Assembly: GCA_018268835.1 (NCBI GenBank)
Contig: JAFDVU010000007.1
Location: 1-64,000, forward strand
Length of the DNA stretch: 64,000 nt
DNA from: Acidobacteriota bacterium
Lineage (GTDB): Bacteria; Acidobacteriota; Terriglobia; Bryobacterales; Bryobacteraceae
Reading direction: 5' to 3'
Shown here piece by piece: positions 44,876 to 53,679 of the stretch. The position numbers and the translations under genes are program-made. Below the pieces are notes generated by a model, which saw nothing but the letters and a program-made list of their open reading frames with translations, was not told where the DNA came from and did no database searches. Within the stretch, counting starts at the first letter, position 1. Each line of letters begins with the position of its first letter.

Positions 44876-44937
44876 GCATCCTCCCCCGTCGAGCGCCAGC
44901 GCACTGGTACCAGCTTAGCGCGGCCCGCGGGGGCACC

Positions 44938-44975
44938 GGCGAGCTTTCGCTCGCCCTTGCAGGCCGGAGGCCTGC
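44938..44975. repeat. Interspersed double palindrome, copy 2
   Basis: GGCGAGCTTTCGCTCGCC (44938-44955) plus GCAGGCCGGAGGCCTGC (44959-44975), then GCTAC. The second hairpin and the following GCTAC are identical to copy 1, and the first hairpin differs in one base of the loop. Confidence 0.78.
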
Positions 44976-45035
44976 GCTACCAAGGCCGGGCAAAAGCGGG
45001 GGGCATGCCCGCGCGGATTGGTCTTCGATCCAAAG

Positions 45036-45052
45036 GTCGGCCGGAGGCCGAC
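45036..45052. repeat. Interspersed single palindrome, copy 3
   Basis: GTCGGCCGGAGGCCGAC has the same GGCCGGAGGCC core as the second hairpin of copies 1 and 2. Its outer stem is changed by compensating bases (GTC/GAC for GCA/TGC), so the hairpin is kept. It ends 16 bp before the stop of the minus-strand nucleoside hydrolase gene. Confidence 0.7.
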
Positions 45053-45068
45053 GGTACCGAGGCCGCGT

Positions 45069-46040
45069 CTACTGCTTTTTCTGGGGCGGGCGAAAGCGGG
45101 GGGCGCGCGGGACTGGTTTGGTGCTCACCGCCTCGACCAGGACCTGCTGGATGCGATCGTGCTGCGCTGGATCGGCGATCAGGTAGCGGTGCCGGCCGCC
45201 GGCGGCGGTGAACTTCATGCGCCCGTCATCGCCGGGCGCGATGGTGCCGGGTTCGGAGAGCTTGAAGTAGCCCTGCTTAGGGCGCACCGCGTAGAGGGCC
45301 GCGGCGAGGGCGGGAGCGGGGGCGTCATAAGGCATGGGCGAGGCCGCCCGGTAGGCATCCACCAGGGGATGATCGGCGGTCCAAGCGAAATCTTTGGCGA
45401 TGCTCGCGCCGGGGAACCGTACGGCGGCGTCGAGTTCGCCGCCGGCGGCGACGATGGGAGACGGCCATTCGGCGAAGACCTTGCGCGCGGCGGGCAGGTC
45501 GGCCAGCACCCGCGGATCCGCCGCTCCGCCCGCGTAGTTGCCAAGAGTCGTCACCAGGTAGCGTACCTTGGCCGCGATCAGTTCCTTGACGCCGGGCAGG
45601 TCCATCGCCTGCGCGACGTTGGTGGCGGGACCGCCCAGGTAGACGATGGCGTTCACGTCGAACTGCGCGGTGAGGGCGTTGCGGAAGACGGCCAGGGGGT
45701 CCGCCGTATCGTTGACCTTGACGATGTCGCGAGGGTACGCGCTCTTGTTGACGACCGCCGCGACCCAGGGCGCGTCCGGCGCCGCTTTGCCGAGAGTCAG
45801 CCCGATGGCGGGCGGCGTGGAGAACGGTCCCGGAGCGCCGGTATAGAAGCGCACCAGGATGTCGGCCAGGATGGCGGAGTCCAGCCCCGGACGCGACGTG
45901 CTCACCGCGATCACGCGGTCTTCGCCCTTGCCCTGGAAGCCGTAGAAAGCGGCCAGGGCGAGCGCGTCATCGATGTTGTTGCCGAAATCGGCGTCGAATA
46001 CGATTCCCACGGGCGGCTCGGCGGCGCCTTGAAATTGCAT
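45069..46040 (-). CDS. Inosine-uridine preferring nucleoside hydrolase family protein
   Basis: The 323-residue protein has the calcium-binding N-terminal motif in the variant form FDADFGNNIDDALAL (classic DxDxxxDD), VIYLGG-type AIVYLGGPATNVAQAM near 125, and the later aspartate region WTADHPLVDAYR near 220. The family splits N-ribosidic bonds. Changes around the second motif leave the substrate open; many soil-bacterial relatives are annotated only at superfamily level. It is 9 nt downstream of the lysozyme-like gene on the same strand. Confidence 0.85.
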   Translation of the reverse strand: MQFQGAAEPPVGIVFDADFGNNIDDALALAAFYGFQGKGEDRVIAVSTSRPGLDSAILADILVRFYTGAPGPFSTPPAIGLTLGKAAPDAPWVAAVVNKSAYPRDIVKVNDTADPLAVFRNALTAQFDVNAIVYLGGPATNVAQAMDLPGVKELIAAKVRYLVTTLGNYAGGAADPRVLADLPAARKVFAEWPSPIVAAGGELDAAVRFPGASIAKDFAWTADHPLVDAYRAASPMPYDAPAPALAAALYAVRPKQGYFKLSEPGTIAPGDDGRMKFTAAGGRHRYLIADPAQHDRIQQVLVEAVSTKPVPRAPRFRPPQKKQ

Positions 46041-46049
46041 GCGGTGTCC

Positions 46050-46592
46050 TTATTTGAGCGCCTGGAGAATGAGAGCGGCGGTCTGGTTGTTGCGATCGTC
46101 GCCGATGCCCTCGCGGTGGCACTCGGCGGCGGTGGTTTTCCAGTCGGCCGCGTCGCAGGCGGCCAGCATCTTGTGGAACTTGAGCAGGCCGTCCACGCCG
46201 AGGTTGAAGCCCATGTCGAAGAGTGCCGCCTGGACGCACTCCGGGTACCGGTTCCAGTTGGGCAGCCTGGCGGCGAGTTTGCCCGTGAAGATGGCGATGT
46301 CCCCGGCGACCAGGGTGTCGATGGCGCCGTTGGGCATCCGGCAGGTGGTGAGCGGGGCGTAGGCGGAAGCCACCTGCCCCTTCGGTGTGGCGGCGATGCG
46401 GGCGTAATCGGCGCGCACCTCATCCGGCGTCGCCGGGCGAGAGCCCAGCATCCAGGAGAGTTTCACCGCGTCGTCGGCGGTTGGAATCGCATGACCGATT
46501 CCCACCGTGACCTCGCCGCCGGTACAACGGTACATATACGGGATCCGGCCTTCGAAGTTGTTCAGGCGCGCAAGAACCAGGGCTGTATCCAT
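46050..46592 (-). CDS. GH24-like (phage-type) lysozyme
   Basis: From ATG 46592 the product has 180 residues without a signal peptide. It contains the GH24 active-site pattern: FEGRIPYMYRCTGGEVTVGIGH (split, residues 13-34), with the catalytic glutamate in FEG and the threonine in TVGIGH. A later FDMGFNLGVDGLLKFHKML helix pair near 130 is also typical. It cleaves peptidoglycan. No holin or phage genes are near. An open frame upstream of 46592 lacks family resemblance. It shares an operon with the nucleoside hydrolase. Confidence 0.85.
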   Translation of the reverse strand: MDTALVLARLNNFEGRIPYMYRCTGGEVTVGIGHAIPTADDAVKLSWMLGSRPATPDEVRADYARIAATPKGQVASAYAPLTTCRMPNGAIDTLVAGDIAIFTGKLAARLPNWNRYPECVQAALFDMGFNLGVDGLLKFHKMLAACDAADWKTTAAECHREGIGDDRNNQTAALILQALK

Positions 46593-46646
46593 AACGGTTG
46601 ACACAAAATTATCACACGCGGCCCGGGGGCGGAACAGAATAGTGGG

Positions 46647-47120
46647 ATGCGCGGGGTCATCGGAGTGATCTCGGACACGCACGGGCTGATGCGTCCGGAA
46701 GCGCTGCGCGGACTCGCCGGCGTCGATCTCATCCTCCACGCCGGGGATGTGGGGAAGCCGGAGGTGCTCGACGCGCTCGGGCGAATCGCGCCGGTGCGCG
46801 CGGTGCGCGGCAACGTGGATCGCGGCGCGTGGGCGGAAGCGCTGCCCAGGGACGCGGTGGCGGAAGTCGCCGGCGCGCGGATTTACCTGCTGCACGATAT
46901 CGCCGGGCTGTGCCTGGATCCGGCGGCGGCGGGCATGCGGGCGGTGGTGTACGGCCACTCGCACCGGGCGGCGCGGGAGGTGCGCGGCGGGGTGCTCTTC
47001 CTGAATCCCGGCAGCGCGGGTCCGCGGCGCTTCCGGCTTCCGGTGACGATGGCGCGGATCATCGTGGACGGCGGGACGGTACGGGCCGAGACGATGGATC
47101 TGGACGTGACACAAACGTGA
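46647..47120 (+). CDS. YfcE/MJ0936-type metallophosphoesterase
   Basis: The 157-residue protein has the calcineurin-like metal motifs: GVISDTHG (residues 6-13), LILHAGDVG (about 29-37), VRGNVD (about 53-58), LLHD (about 80) and VVYGHSHRAA (about 101-110). Length fits the small YfcE phosphodiesterases that hydrolyse phosphodiesters with manganese. The gene is divergent from the lysozyme gene by 54 bp. It precedes the histidine kinase by 40 bp. Confidence 0.94.
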   Translation: MRGVIGVISDTHGLMRPEALRGLAGVDLILHAGDVGKPEVLDALGRIAPVRAVRGNVDRGAWAEALPRDAVAEVAGARIYLLHDIAGLCLDPAAAGMRAVVYGHSHRAAREVRGGVLFLNPGSAGPRRFRLPVTMARIIVDGGTVRAETMDLDVTQT

Positions 47121-47160
47121 CCGTCAGCCGCCTCCGCTCCGGCGGCGTGCGTGTACAATC

Positions 47161-49008
47161 GTGAGTAGCATGACGCCGCTTCCGGAGTGGCTCAGACCAC
47201 CGAAGCTGCTCCTTTCCATCCTGGCGCTGCTGACACTGGTTTCCGTTACCGCGCTGGCATGGTTCGGGTGGAAGTTTCTCCAGCAGGACCGGATGGTCGA
47301 GGCGCAGCGCGAACAGGATCGCCGCGAGCAGGCTGCGGACCGCATCGTGGCCACCCTGCGCGGCACGCTGGCCGAGGCCGGAGAGCGTGCGGGCGCGTGG
47401 ATCCTCTCGCCGCCGCCGCGCGGCAAGCCGGACGACGGCGTGCTGCTGGTGGCCGGCGACCGGGGGCTCGACGTGTACCCCGAAGGCCGCCTGCTCTACC
47501 GTCCGCTGCCGGCGCACGAGCCTGAAGCTCCGGACGCGGTCTTCGCCGAGGGTGAGACGCTCGAATTCCTGCAGGCGCAGCCGCGGCGCGCGGTGGATTG
47601 GTACGCGGCGCTGGCGTCGAATCCGCAGCCCGCCATCCGCGCCGGCGCCCTGGTGAGGCTGGGGCGGGTGCTGCGAAAACTCGGGCGAGAGACGGAGAGC
47701 CGCGCTGCGTACACGCAACTGGCGGCGATCGGGGGAGTGCTGGTGGCGGGCGTCCCGGCGGAACTGGTGGCGCGCCACGAACTCGGCGAGCCGCTGCGCG
47801 ACGATCTTCTGCGCGCGCGCTGGCCGCTCACCCGCGGGCAGTTCGAGTTCTACTGGAGCGAGGCTTCGCACCAGGAACCGCCGGCCGGCATGCGGGAACT
47901 GGCCGACGCCGCCGAAGCCGCCTGGAACCAGACCAACGCGCGCGCGCAAGGCACCTTGTGGGTGGGCGGGCAGCCCTTCTTCGCCATCTGGCGCAGCGCG
48001 GGCGCGCGGCGCGGCATCTGGGTGGCGCCGGCGGCCGCGGTGCTGAAAGCGGCGCCGGCTGGCGAGGGACTGGCGGTGGCGGCGCTCGATACCGAGGGCC
48101 GCGTGGTCTACGGGCGGCGCGACCGCGGAGAGCGCGCCGCGGTGCGCGCCGCCGGCGAAAGCCAGGTGCCGTGGACCCTCTACATCGCGTCCGCGCCGGG
48201 GGCGAATCCGGACGTCTCCGCCAGCCGGCGCTTCCTGCTGCTGGGCACCGCCGTAATGGTGATGTTCCTGCTCGCCGGAACGTATTTCATCGCGCGCGCC
48301 ATCCGCCGGGAAATGGAGGTGTCGCGCATGCAGAGCGAGTTCGTCTCCGCGGTGTCCCACGAATTCCGCTCGCCGCTCACCAGCATCCGGCAGCTTTCCG
48401 AGATGCTGCTGGCCGGGCGCGTGCCGAGCGAAGACCGCCGCCACGTGTATCACGGTACGCTGGTGCGGGAGACGCAGCGGCTGCAGCGGCTGGTGGAGGC
48501 GCTGCTCAATTTCGGACGCATGGAAGCGGGCGCGCGCCAGTATCATTTCGAGGAAGTGCACGCGTCGGAACTGGCGCGCAGGGTAGCGGCGGAGTTCGAA
48601 AACGAAATCGCCTCGGGCCGCTCCATCGAACTGCACGGCAACGGGGATTGCCGCTTCCCGGCCGATCCCGAAGCGCTCGGGGTGGCGGTGCGCAACCTGG
48701 TGGATAACGCGCTCAAGTATTCGCCGCGCAGCGAACCGGTGGCGCTCGAATGGGGCGTGGAGAGCGACCGGGTGGCGATCCGGGTGCGCGACCGCGGTCC
48801 CGGGATCGCGCCCGAGGAGCGCAAGCGCATCTTCGGCAAGTTCGTGCGCGGTTCGGCCGCCGCCGCGGGGAACGTCAAGGGGTCGGGCGTGGGCCTGGCC
48901 ATGGTGCGGCACATCGTGGACGCGCATCACGGGGAGATTCAACTCGACAGCAGGGTAGGGGAGGGTACGACGTTTACCGTGCTGCTGCCCCGGTTGGAGA
49001 AATCATGA
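47161..49008 (+). CDS. Membrane sensor histidine kinase
   Basis: The 615-residue protein has an N-terminal helix (about 14-36), a periplasmic sensor of about 310 residues, a second helix (LLLGTAVMVMFLLAGTYFIA, about 357-376), then the HisKA domain with VSHEFRSPLTS (His at about 400) and the ATPase domain with NLVDNALKYS (about 512) and VKGSGVGLAMV. It autophosphorylates and feeds the response regulator. The GTG start at 47161 sits 1 nt after a TACAAT box; ATG 47170 would be the natural start if that box is the -10. The regulator gene overlaps it by 4 nt. Confidence 0.94.
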   Translation: MSSMTPLPEWLRPPKLLLSILALLTLVSVTALAWFGWKFLQQDRMVEAQREQDRREQAADRIVATLRGTLAEAGERAGAWILSPPPRGKPDDGVLLVAGDRGLDVYPEGRLLYRPLPAHEPEAPDAVFAEGETLEFLQAQPRRAVDWYAALASNPQPAIRAGALVRLGRVLRKLGRETESRAAYTQLAAIGGVLVAGVPAELVARHELGEPLRDDLLRARWPLTRGQFEFYWSEASHQEPPAGMRELADAAEAAWNQTNARAQGTLWVGGQPFFAIWRSAGARRGIWVAPAAAVLKAAPAGEGLAVAALDTEGRVVYGRRDRGERAAVRAAGESQVPWTLYIASAPGANPDVSASRRFLLLGTAVMVMFLLAGTYFIARAIRREMEVSRMQSEFVSAVSHEFRSPLTSIRQLSEMLLAGRVPSEDRRHVYHGTLVRETQRLQRLVEALLNFGRMEAGARQYHFEEVHASELARRVAAEFENEIASGRSIELHGNGDCRFPADPEALGVAVRNLVDNALKYSPRSEPVALEWGVESDRVAIRVRDRGPGIAPEERKRIFGKFVRGSAAAAGNVKGSGVGLAMVRHIVDAHHGEIQLDSRVGEGTTFTVLLPRLEKS

Positions 49009-49682
49009 CCCGCATTCTGGTGGTGGAGGACGAACCCGGCATCGCGCTCGGACTGGAGGACGACCTCCGGCTGGAGGGCTACGACGTGGAACTGGCCGGC
49101 GACGGCAATGCCGCGTCGCGCCTGGCGCGGACCGGATCCTTCGACCTGATCCTGCTCGACGTGATGCTGCCCGGCAAGGACGGCTTCGAAGTCTGCCGCG
49201 AACTGCGCCGCGCCGGGCTGAAGACGCCGATCCTGATGCTCACCGCCAAAGCGCGCGAAGCCGAGAAGGTGCTGGGCCTGGAACTCGGCGCCGACGATTA
49301 CGTGACCAAGCCGTTCGGCACGCGGGAACTGCGCGCGCGCATCAAGGCGCTGCTGCGGCGCGCGGCCGAGGGGCCGCAATCCGCGGTGTTCCACTTCGGC
49401 GACCTGGAAGTGGATTTCGCGCGCGGCGAAGTGCGGCGCGACGGGCAGGCGATCGAACTGACGCCGATCGAGTTCCGGCTGCTCGATACCTTTGTACGGG
49501 CGCGCGGCCGGGTGCTCAGCCGCGAGCAACTGATCGATGCCGCCTGGGGTCCGGATACGTTCACCAGCGCGCGCATCGTGGACAACCACATCGCCAGCCT
49601 GCGCCGCAAACTGGGGGACGACGCGGCCGATCCGCACTACCTCAAGAACGTGCGCGGGCTGGGGTATCGCTTCGATGGGTGA
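49005..49682 (+). CDS. OmpR/PhoB-family response regulator
   Basis: The 225-residue protein has a receiver domain (1-118) with the acidic pair in VVEDE (about residues 8-9), phosphoacceptor Asp52 in ILLDVMLPG, and lysine in DDYVTKPFG (about 103). A winged-helix DNA-binding domain follows (about 130-222), ending IVDNHIASLRRKLG and YLKNVRGLGYRF. ATG at 49005 overlaps the kinase stop (ATGA). Targets are not visible; the following exported protein gene overlaps it and is probably cotranscribed. Confidence 0.96.
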   Translation: MTRILVVEDEPGIALGLEDDLRLEGYDVELAGDGNAASRLARTGSFDLILLDVMLPGKDGFEVCRELRRAGLKTPILMLTAKAREAEKVLGLELGADDYVTKPFGTRELRARIKALLRRAAEGPQSAVFHFGDLEVDFARGEVRRDGQAIELTPIEFRLLDTFVRARGRVLSREQLIDAAWGPDTFTSARIVDNHIASLRRKLGDDAADPHYLKNVRGLGYRFDG

Positions 49683-51045
49683 GATGGGACGAGTCGCGAT
49701 TGTGTTGTGCGCGGCGGCAGGCATGCTCTCCGCGGCGGAGGATCCCGCGCGGCGCCTGGAAGCGGCAATCCATCGCGAGGTGGTGGCCGGCGACGTGGCC
49801 GGGGCGATCGACGCCTATCGCGCGATCGCCGCCGACGGCTCGGCGCCGCGCGACGTGGTGGCGCGGGCGCTGCTCGAACTGGGGCAATGCCAGGAAAAGC
49901 TCGGGCAGCGCCGCGACGCGCACGCCACGTACACGCGGCTGCTGCGCGAGTTCGCCGGCGATCCCGAGATCGCCGCGCAGGCGCGTGCACGCCTCGCCGG
50001 ATGGACCGACGCGCTTCCCGGTCCGCGCAACCTGCGGTTTGAACAGGGCGACGTGGGCAAGGTGCCGCCGGGATGGTTCGTGCCCGCGCTGGAGAAGACC
50101 ACGGGCAGCCTGGCGGAGTTGCGCCACAAGGGCTGCCGCGGCGAAGGCGACTGCGCCGTGGTGGTGGCGCCGGCAACCGCGCCGGGCGCCGCCGGAAACC
50201 TGATGCAGAGCTTCTCGGCCGCGGCCTATCGCGGCAAGACCGTGCGGCTGCGCGCCTGGCTCAAGGTGGAGGCGGCGTCGCCGGAAGACCGCGCGCAGTT
50301 CTGGGTGCACGTGCTGCGGCCCAACGGCAAGCCCGGCTTCCTGGACAATATGGACGACCGGCCGGTGCGTCCCGCCGCGTGGACCCCGACCGAGATCGTG
50401 GCCGAGGTGGATGCCGATGCGCTGTTCCTGGAATTCGGCGTCACGGCCATCGGCCGCGGCAGAGTGTGGGTGGACGACGTGACGTTCGATATCGTGCCGG
50501 AAGAGCAGATCGCGGCGGCTCGCACCGCCATCCGGCGGCAGTACGGCGACCGCACCACGCTCACGTCGTTCCGCTTTGCCGGGCAGCAGGCGGTGGCCGT
50601 GGTGCGTTCGGTTTCCACGCGCGAGGGGTTCGACTACGTGGAGACATACCAGGATACGTGGCAGCGCACCAGCGACGGCTGGAGCCTGGCGCAGCGCGTG
50701 TCGCTGGCGAGCTACTTCGAAGCGCCCGATCCGGACCCAGAAACGGTGCGCGGCGTGGCGGCGGACGTGCGCCGCCTGTCTTCTCCGCTGGCTCCCATGG
50801 GGCCGCAGGTGACCAGCGATTGCTACGCGCTGCACCGGCCCGGCATGCCCGCCGGAGCGTCGGAATCGGTGCTCGCCTCCGCCGGGCAGCGGGCCTTCTA
50901 CCTGGACGTGAGCGCGGTGCCGGCATCGTCGGCCTTGGGCCGCTGGCTGGCCGAGCCCCACCTGTTCGGCGGGCGCCCGGTGACGCTGGGGCAGTCCTGC
51001 CGCGGGTTGCTGTTTGTGGAAGCGGGCGCGACCAGCGCGAACTGA
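49675..51045 (+). CDS. Exported hypothetical protein linked to the two-component system
   Basis: From ATG 49675 the product has 456 residues (ATG 49684 would also serve). It has a signal peptide (RVAIVLCAAAGMLSAAE), a TPR-like N-terminal helix pair (AIDAYRAIAADGS and RDAHATYTRLLREF, about 25-100), a carbohydrate-binding-like beta sandwich (NLRFEQGDVGKVPPGWFVP to RVWVDDVTFDIV, about 112-265) and a C-terminal domain of unknown type. It overlaps the response regulator by 8 nt, so it may be part of the same signalling output. Confidence 0.78.
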   Translation: MGEMGRVAIVLCAAAGMLSAAEDPARRLEAAIHREVVAGDVAGAIDAYRAIAADGSAPRDVVARALLELGQCQEKLGQRRDAHATYTRLLREFAGDPEIAAQARARLAGWTDALPGPRNLRFEQGDVGKVPPGWFVPALEKTTGSLAELRHKGCRGEGDCAVVVAPATAPGAAGNLMQSFSAAAYRGKTVRLRAWLKVEAASPEDRAQFWVHVLRPNGKPGFLDNMDDRPVRPAAWTPTEIVAEVDADALFLEFGVTAIGRGRVWVDDVTFDIVPEEQIAAARTAIRRQYGDRTTLTSFRFAGQQAVAVVRSVSTREGFDYVETYQDTWQRTSDGWSLAQRVSLASYFEAPDPDPETVRGVAADVRRLSSPLAPMGPQVTSDCYALHRPGMPAGASESVLASAGQRAFYLDVSAVPASSALGRWLAEPHLFGGRPVTLGQSCRGLLFVEAGATSAN

Positions 51046-51063
51046 GGCGCGGGACTCGCCGGG

Positions 51064-51690
51064 TCAGCGCACCTCGGAGATTCCGATCAGCAGGGTGGCC
51101 AGCCCGAAGCCGCCGATCGCGAGTCCCGCGATGCGGTTCATCCAGGCCATGGCGCCGATGTGGAAGTGGTCGCGCAGGTGGTTGACGATGAGCACCAGCG
51201 TGATCCACCAGAGCATGGATCCGCAGAAGATGCCGCCCACGAGAACGAAGTTGAGCCACCAGGCACGGTGGTCCCCCATGCCCAGAGCGGCCAGCACGGC
51301 GATAAAGGAAAGGACCGTGGTGGGGTTGGTCATGGTGAGCAGGAGAGTGGAGGTGTAGTCGGAGTGGCTCGTGTTGTTTGCCGCTTGTGAATCAATCGGT
51401 TGTGGCGATTTCTTCAAGTAAAGGATACCGATGCCGACAAGCAGAATTCCGCCCAGGATGCGAATGGGGGCTTCCTCCTGGCGGAGGAAGTCGATGACCA
51501 GGCTGATGCTGAACCCGGCGACCGCGCCGTAGAGGGCGTCGGCGGTGGCCGCGCCCAGGCCGCTGACGAGGCCGGAGGCACGGCCCCTGGAAAGGGTACG
51601 GGAGGCGCACAGGACGTTGACGGGTCCAACTGGTGCGGCGATGGCCAGACCGGCCATCAATCCCTTCGCCCAGAGCCAGAAAGCGATCAC
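51064..51690 (-). CDS. LysE/RhtB family exporter
   Basis: The 208-residue protein has six hydrophobic segments and the family N-terminus GLMAGLAIAAPVGPVNVLCA, with a charged loop RTLSRGRASGLVSGLGAATADALYG after it. The second half begins with TLLLTMTNPTTVLSFIAVLAA, the matching NP motif. It exports an amino acid or related amine. It is the last gene of a minus-strand set of three, 45 bp after the exported unknown at 51736. Confidence 0.92.
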   Translation of the reverse strand: MIAFWLWAKGLMAGLAIAAPVGPVNVLCASRTLSRGRASGLVSGLGAATADALYGAVAGFSISLVIDFLRQEEAPIRILGGILLVGIGILYLKKSPQPIDSQAANNTSHSDYTSTLLLTMTNPTTVLSFIAVLAALGMGDHRAWWLNFVLVGGIFCGSMLWWITLVLIVNHLRDHFHIGAMAWMNRIAGLAIGGFGLATLLIGISEVR

Positions 51691-51735
51691 TTGTTCAGCT
51701 TAGTACAGGCGCAGGCGCGGGCAAGGTCGTCCGGG

Positions 51736-52404
51736 CTAATTCGCCGGGCGCGGGGCGAAGGCGATTCCGGTGATGGGGTGGATCTCCCAGGACGTCTTCG
51801 AGGGGAGTTGCTTGCCGTTGATGCTCTTGCCGCGAAAAACGCCCTTGGACATCGCCGCCTGGTGTTCGGAATCGAAGAACAACTGGCCGGTGATCTCGAC
51901 ATATGCCTTGCCGATGACCATGACTTTACCGGTGGGGTCCTTGCCGTTGAGCAGGTTCGTGACCACGAAATCACGGACGGTCCTGGCGGCGGAGACGACC
52001 TCGGGCGCCGCGGCGACGAACTCGGCATCGTCCTTGGGGACCTCCACCACCAGGCAGTTGTCGAAGGTATCGAGCGTATCGGTGATCTGAATGTGAAAAT
52101 CGCCGTCGGGTTCGCCGGCGACGAGACGGATCCATCCGGTGGTGCGCAGGATGTCGCCTTCGCCGGCTTTGGCTCCGGCGGCCTTCGGGTATCGCTTGTT
52201 CTGAAACTCCGGGGTGCGGGAAGGGGCCGCCGGCGGGAGCGCGAGCAGGTCGTCGAGCGAGATCGCGGCGCCGGGTTTCGAGAGATCGGTGCCCGGGGGA
52301 AGGCTGGTCTTGATGGACCATCGCGACACCGGGGAACCGGGTTTGACGTCGGCCGCCGCGACTAAGAGCGGCAGCGCAAGCAGAGCAATCCATATGCGGC
52401 GCAT
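51736..52404 (-). CDS. Exported hypothetical protein
   Basis: The 222-residue protein has a signal peptide (MRRIWIALLALPLLVAAA). The mature part holds TTGWIRLVAGEPDGDFHIQIT and NCLVVEVPKDDAEFV, and near the end VEITGQLFFDSEHQ and WEIHPITGIAF. This pattern resembles OB-fold-like DNA/nuclease-associated domains seen in exported proteins of several phyla, but I cannot name a function. It lies 31 bp after the MGDG-synthase-like gene and 45 bp before lysE on the same strand. Confidence 0.78.
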   Translation of the reverse strand: MRRIWIALLALPLLVAAADVKPGSPVSRWSIKTSLPPGTDLSKPGAAISLDDLLALPPAAPSRTPEFQNKRYPKAAGAKAGEGDILRTTGWIRLVAGEPDGDFHIQITDTLDTFDNCLVVEVPKDDAEFVAAAPEVVSAARTVRDFVVTNLLNGKDPTGKVMVIGKAYVEITGQLFFDSEHQAAMSKGVFRGKSINGKQLPSKTSWEIHPITGIAFAPRPAN

Positions 52405-52435
52405 CGTGCCGCCGATTATATAGCAACGGCCGCGG

Positions 52436-53563
52436 CTACGCTTGCGCGATCCGTTCCAGGATGCCGGGGATCTCGAAGACGGCGCGGTTGTTCATGCGCG
52501 CGGCGGCTTCGCGGAAGCGGCGGAAGGTTTCCGGCGCGAGCAGTTCCTCCACCGCGCGGGCGATGCCGCGGAAGTTGCCCAGTACGACGCCGACCTCGTT
52601 CTCGCGGACCCACTCGGCGTTGTAGCGCTCCTGCGGCAGGGTCCACGCATTCCGCTCCACGATCACCGGCAGGTGCATGGCGATGGCCTCGCTGATACTG
52701 CCCGGGCCGGGCTTGCCGATGAAGTAGTCGGCGAGTTGCATGTAGCGCGGCACTTCCCTGGTGAAGCCTTCCACGAAGAGCGGGGCGTGGCGGGTCAAGG
52801 CGGCGAGACGCGCGCGCAGCTTTTCGTTCTTGCCGCAGATGGCGATAAGCTGGCGGCGCTCGAGGCGGCGCACGATGTCAAGCATCACGTTGGACCCTTC
52901 CCCGCCGAACATGACCAGGCCCGTGGGCTGCGCGGGATCGAGGCCGAGGCGGGCGCGTTCGGCGGCGCGTTCGGAGTCGCTAAAGGGCGCGATCTGGTAG
53001 AAGCGCGGGTTGAGGATCATGCCGCCGACCCGGTGGATCTTCTCCGGCGGCCGGCCCAGGGCGCGCGCCTGTTCCTCGGCTTTGGACGAGCCGCAGATGA
53101 AGTGCTGGTCCTGCGCTTCGATCCAGAAGTGCGGCGGGTAGTCGGCGATATCGGTCAGGATGGTGACGAGCGGGACCCGTGGCAGGGCGGCGCGCAGGCT
53201 ATCGAAGATCGCGCGGTTCAGGTTGGGCACGAGCGAGACCACCATGTCCGGGCGGCTCTTGCGCCAGAAGTCCGCGAGCACGCGCACCTGCTGCGCGTGG
53301 AAGAGGCGGATCACCAGGTGCATCCCCACGGTGAGCTGCGGGGAGCCAAGGGTCCAGCCCTTCTTGAGCATCAGGTTGTAAATGTCCTGGAGGCGGATGC
53401 CGGTGAGCTTGCGGAAGACGTCGATTTCGTCGAGTACTTCCTGCAGGTTGACGAGGCGGACGTCAAAGGGGCGGCGCTCGTGTTCCATCACCTGCTTGAG
53501 CGCGTTGGCGGCCGCGCGATGCCCCCCGCCGGCGTCGAAGTAGAGGAAGTCGAGTGTCTTCAC
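52436..53563 (-). CDS. MGDG synthase/MurG-like glycosyltransferase (GT28)
   Basis: From GTG 53563 the product has 375 residues. The N-terminal half matches the MGDG synthase domain: FDAGGGHRAAANALKQVM (about residues 8-25) and PDMVVSLVPNLNRAIFD. The C-terminal half has the GT-B donor-binding region: GLVMFGGEGSNVMLDIV, then YMQLADYFIGKPGPGSISEAIAM with the E of the sugar-nucleotide site. It probably adds a sugar to diacylglycerol at the membrane. A longer reading to 53620 is open. The PHP gene is divergent, 116 bp away. Confidence 0.85.
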   Translation of the reverse strand: MKTLDFLYFDAGGGHRAAANALKQVMEHERRPFDVRLVNLQEVLDEIDVFRKLTGIRLQDIYNLMLKKGWTLGSPQLTVGMHLVIRLFHAQQVRVLADFWRKSRPDMVVSLVPNLNRAIFDSLRAALPRVPLVTILTDIADYPPHFWIEAQDQHFICGSSKAEEQARALGRPPEKIHRVGGMILNPRFYQIAPFSDSERAAERARLGLDPAQPTGLVMFGGEGSNVMLDIVRRLERRQLIAICGKNEKLRARLAALTRHAPLFVEGFTREVPRYMQLADYFIGKPGPGSISEAIAMHLPVIVERNAWTLPQERYNAEWVRENEVGVVLGNFRGIARAVEELLAPETFRRFREAAARMNNRAVFEIPGILERIAQA

Positions 53564-53679
53564 CCTCACCGATTCTCGCACGGAGGAACGCCTCCGGCAC
53601 TGGAACGGTGACAAAAACAAAGCACTTAACGATTGTTTTTCCGAGATGTCACCAGTCTGTATTGAGGGCCGGGATACAA

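Noticed and set aside
42701..45211. 836-codon plus-strand frame opposite the GH63-like gene
   Set aside because: Antisense shadow with biased composition; GH63 motifs are on the minus strand.
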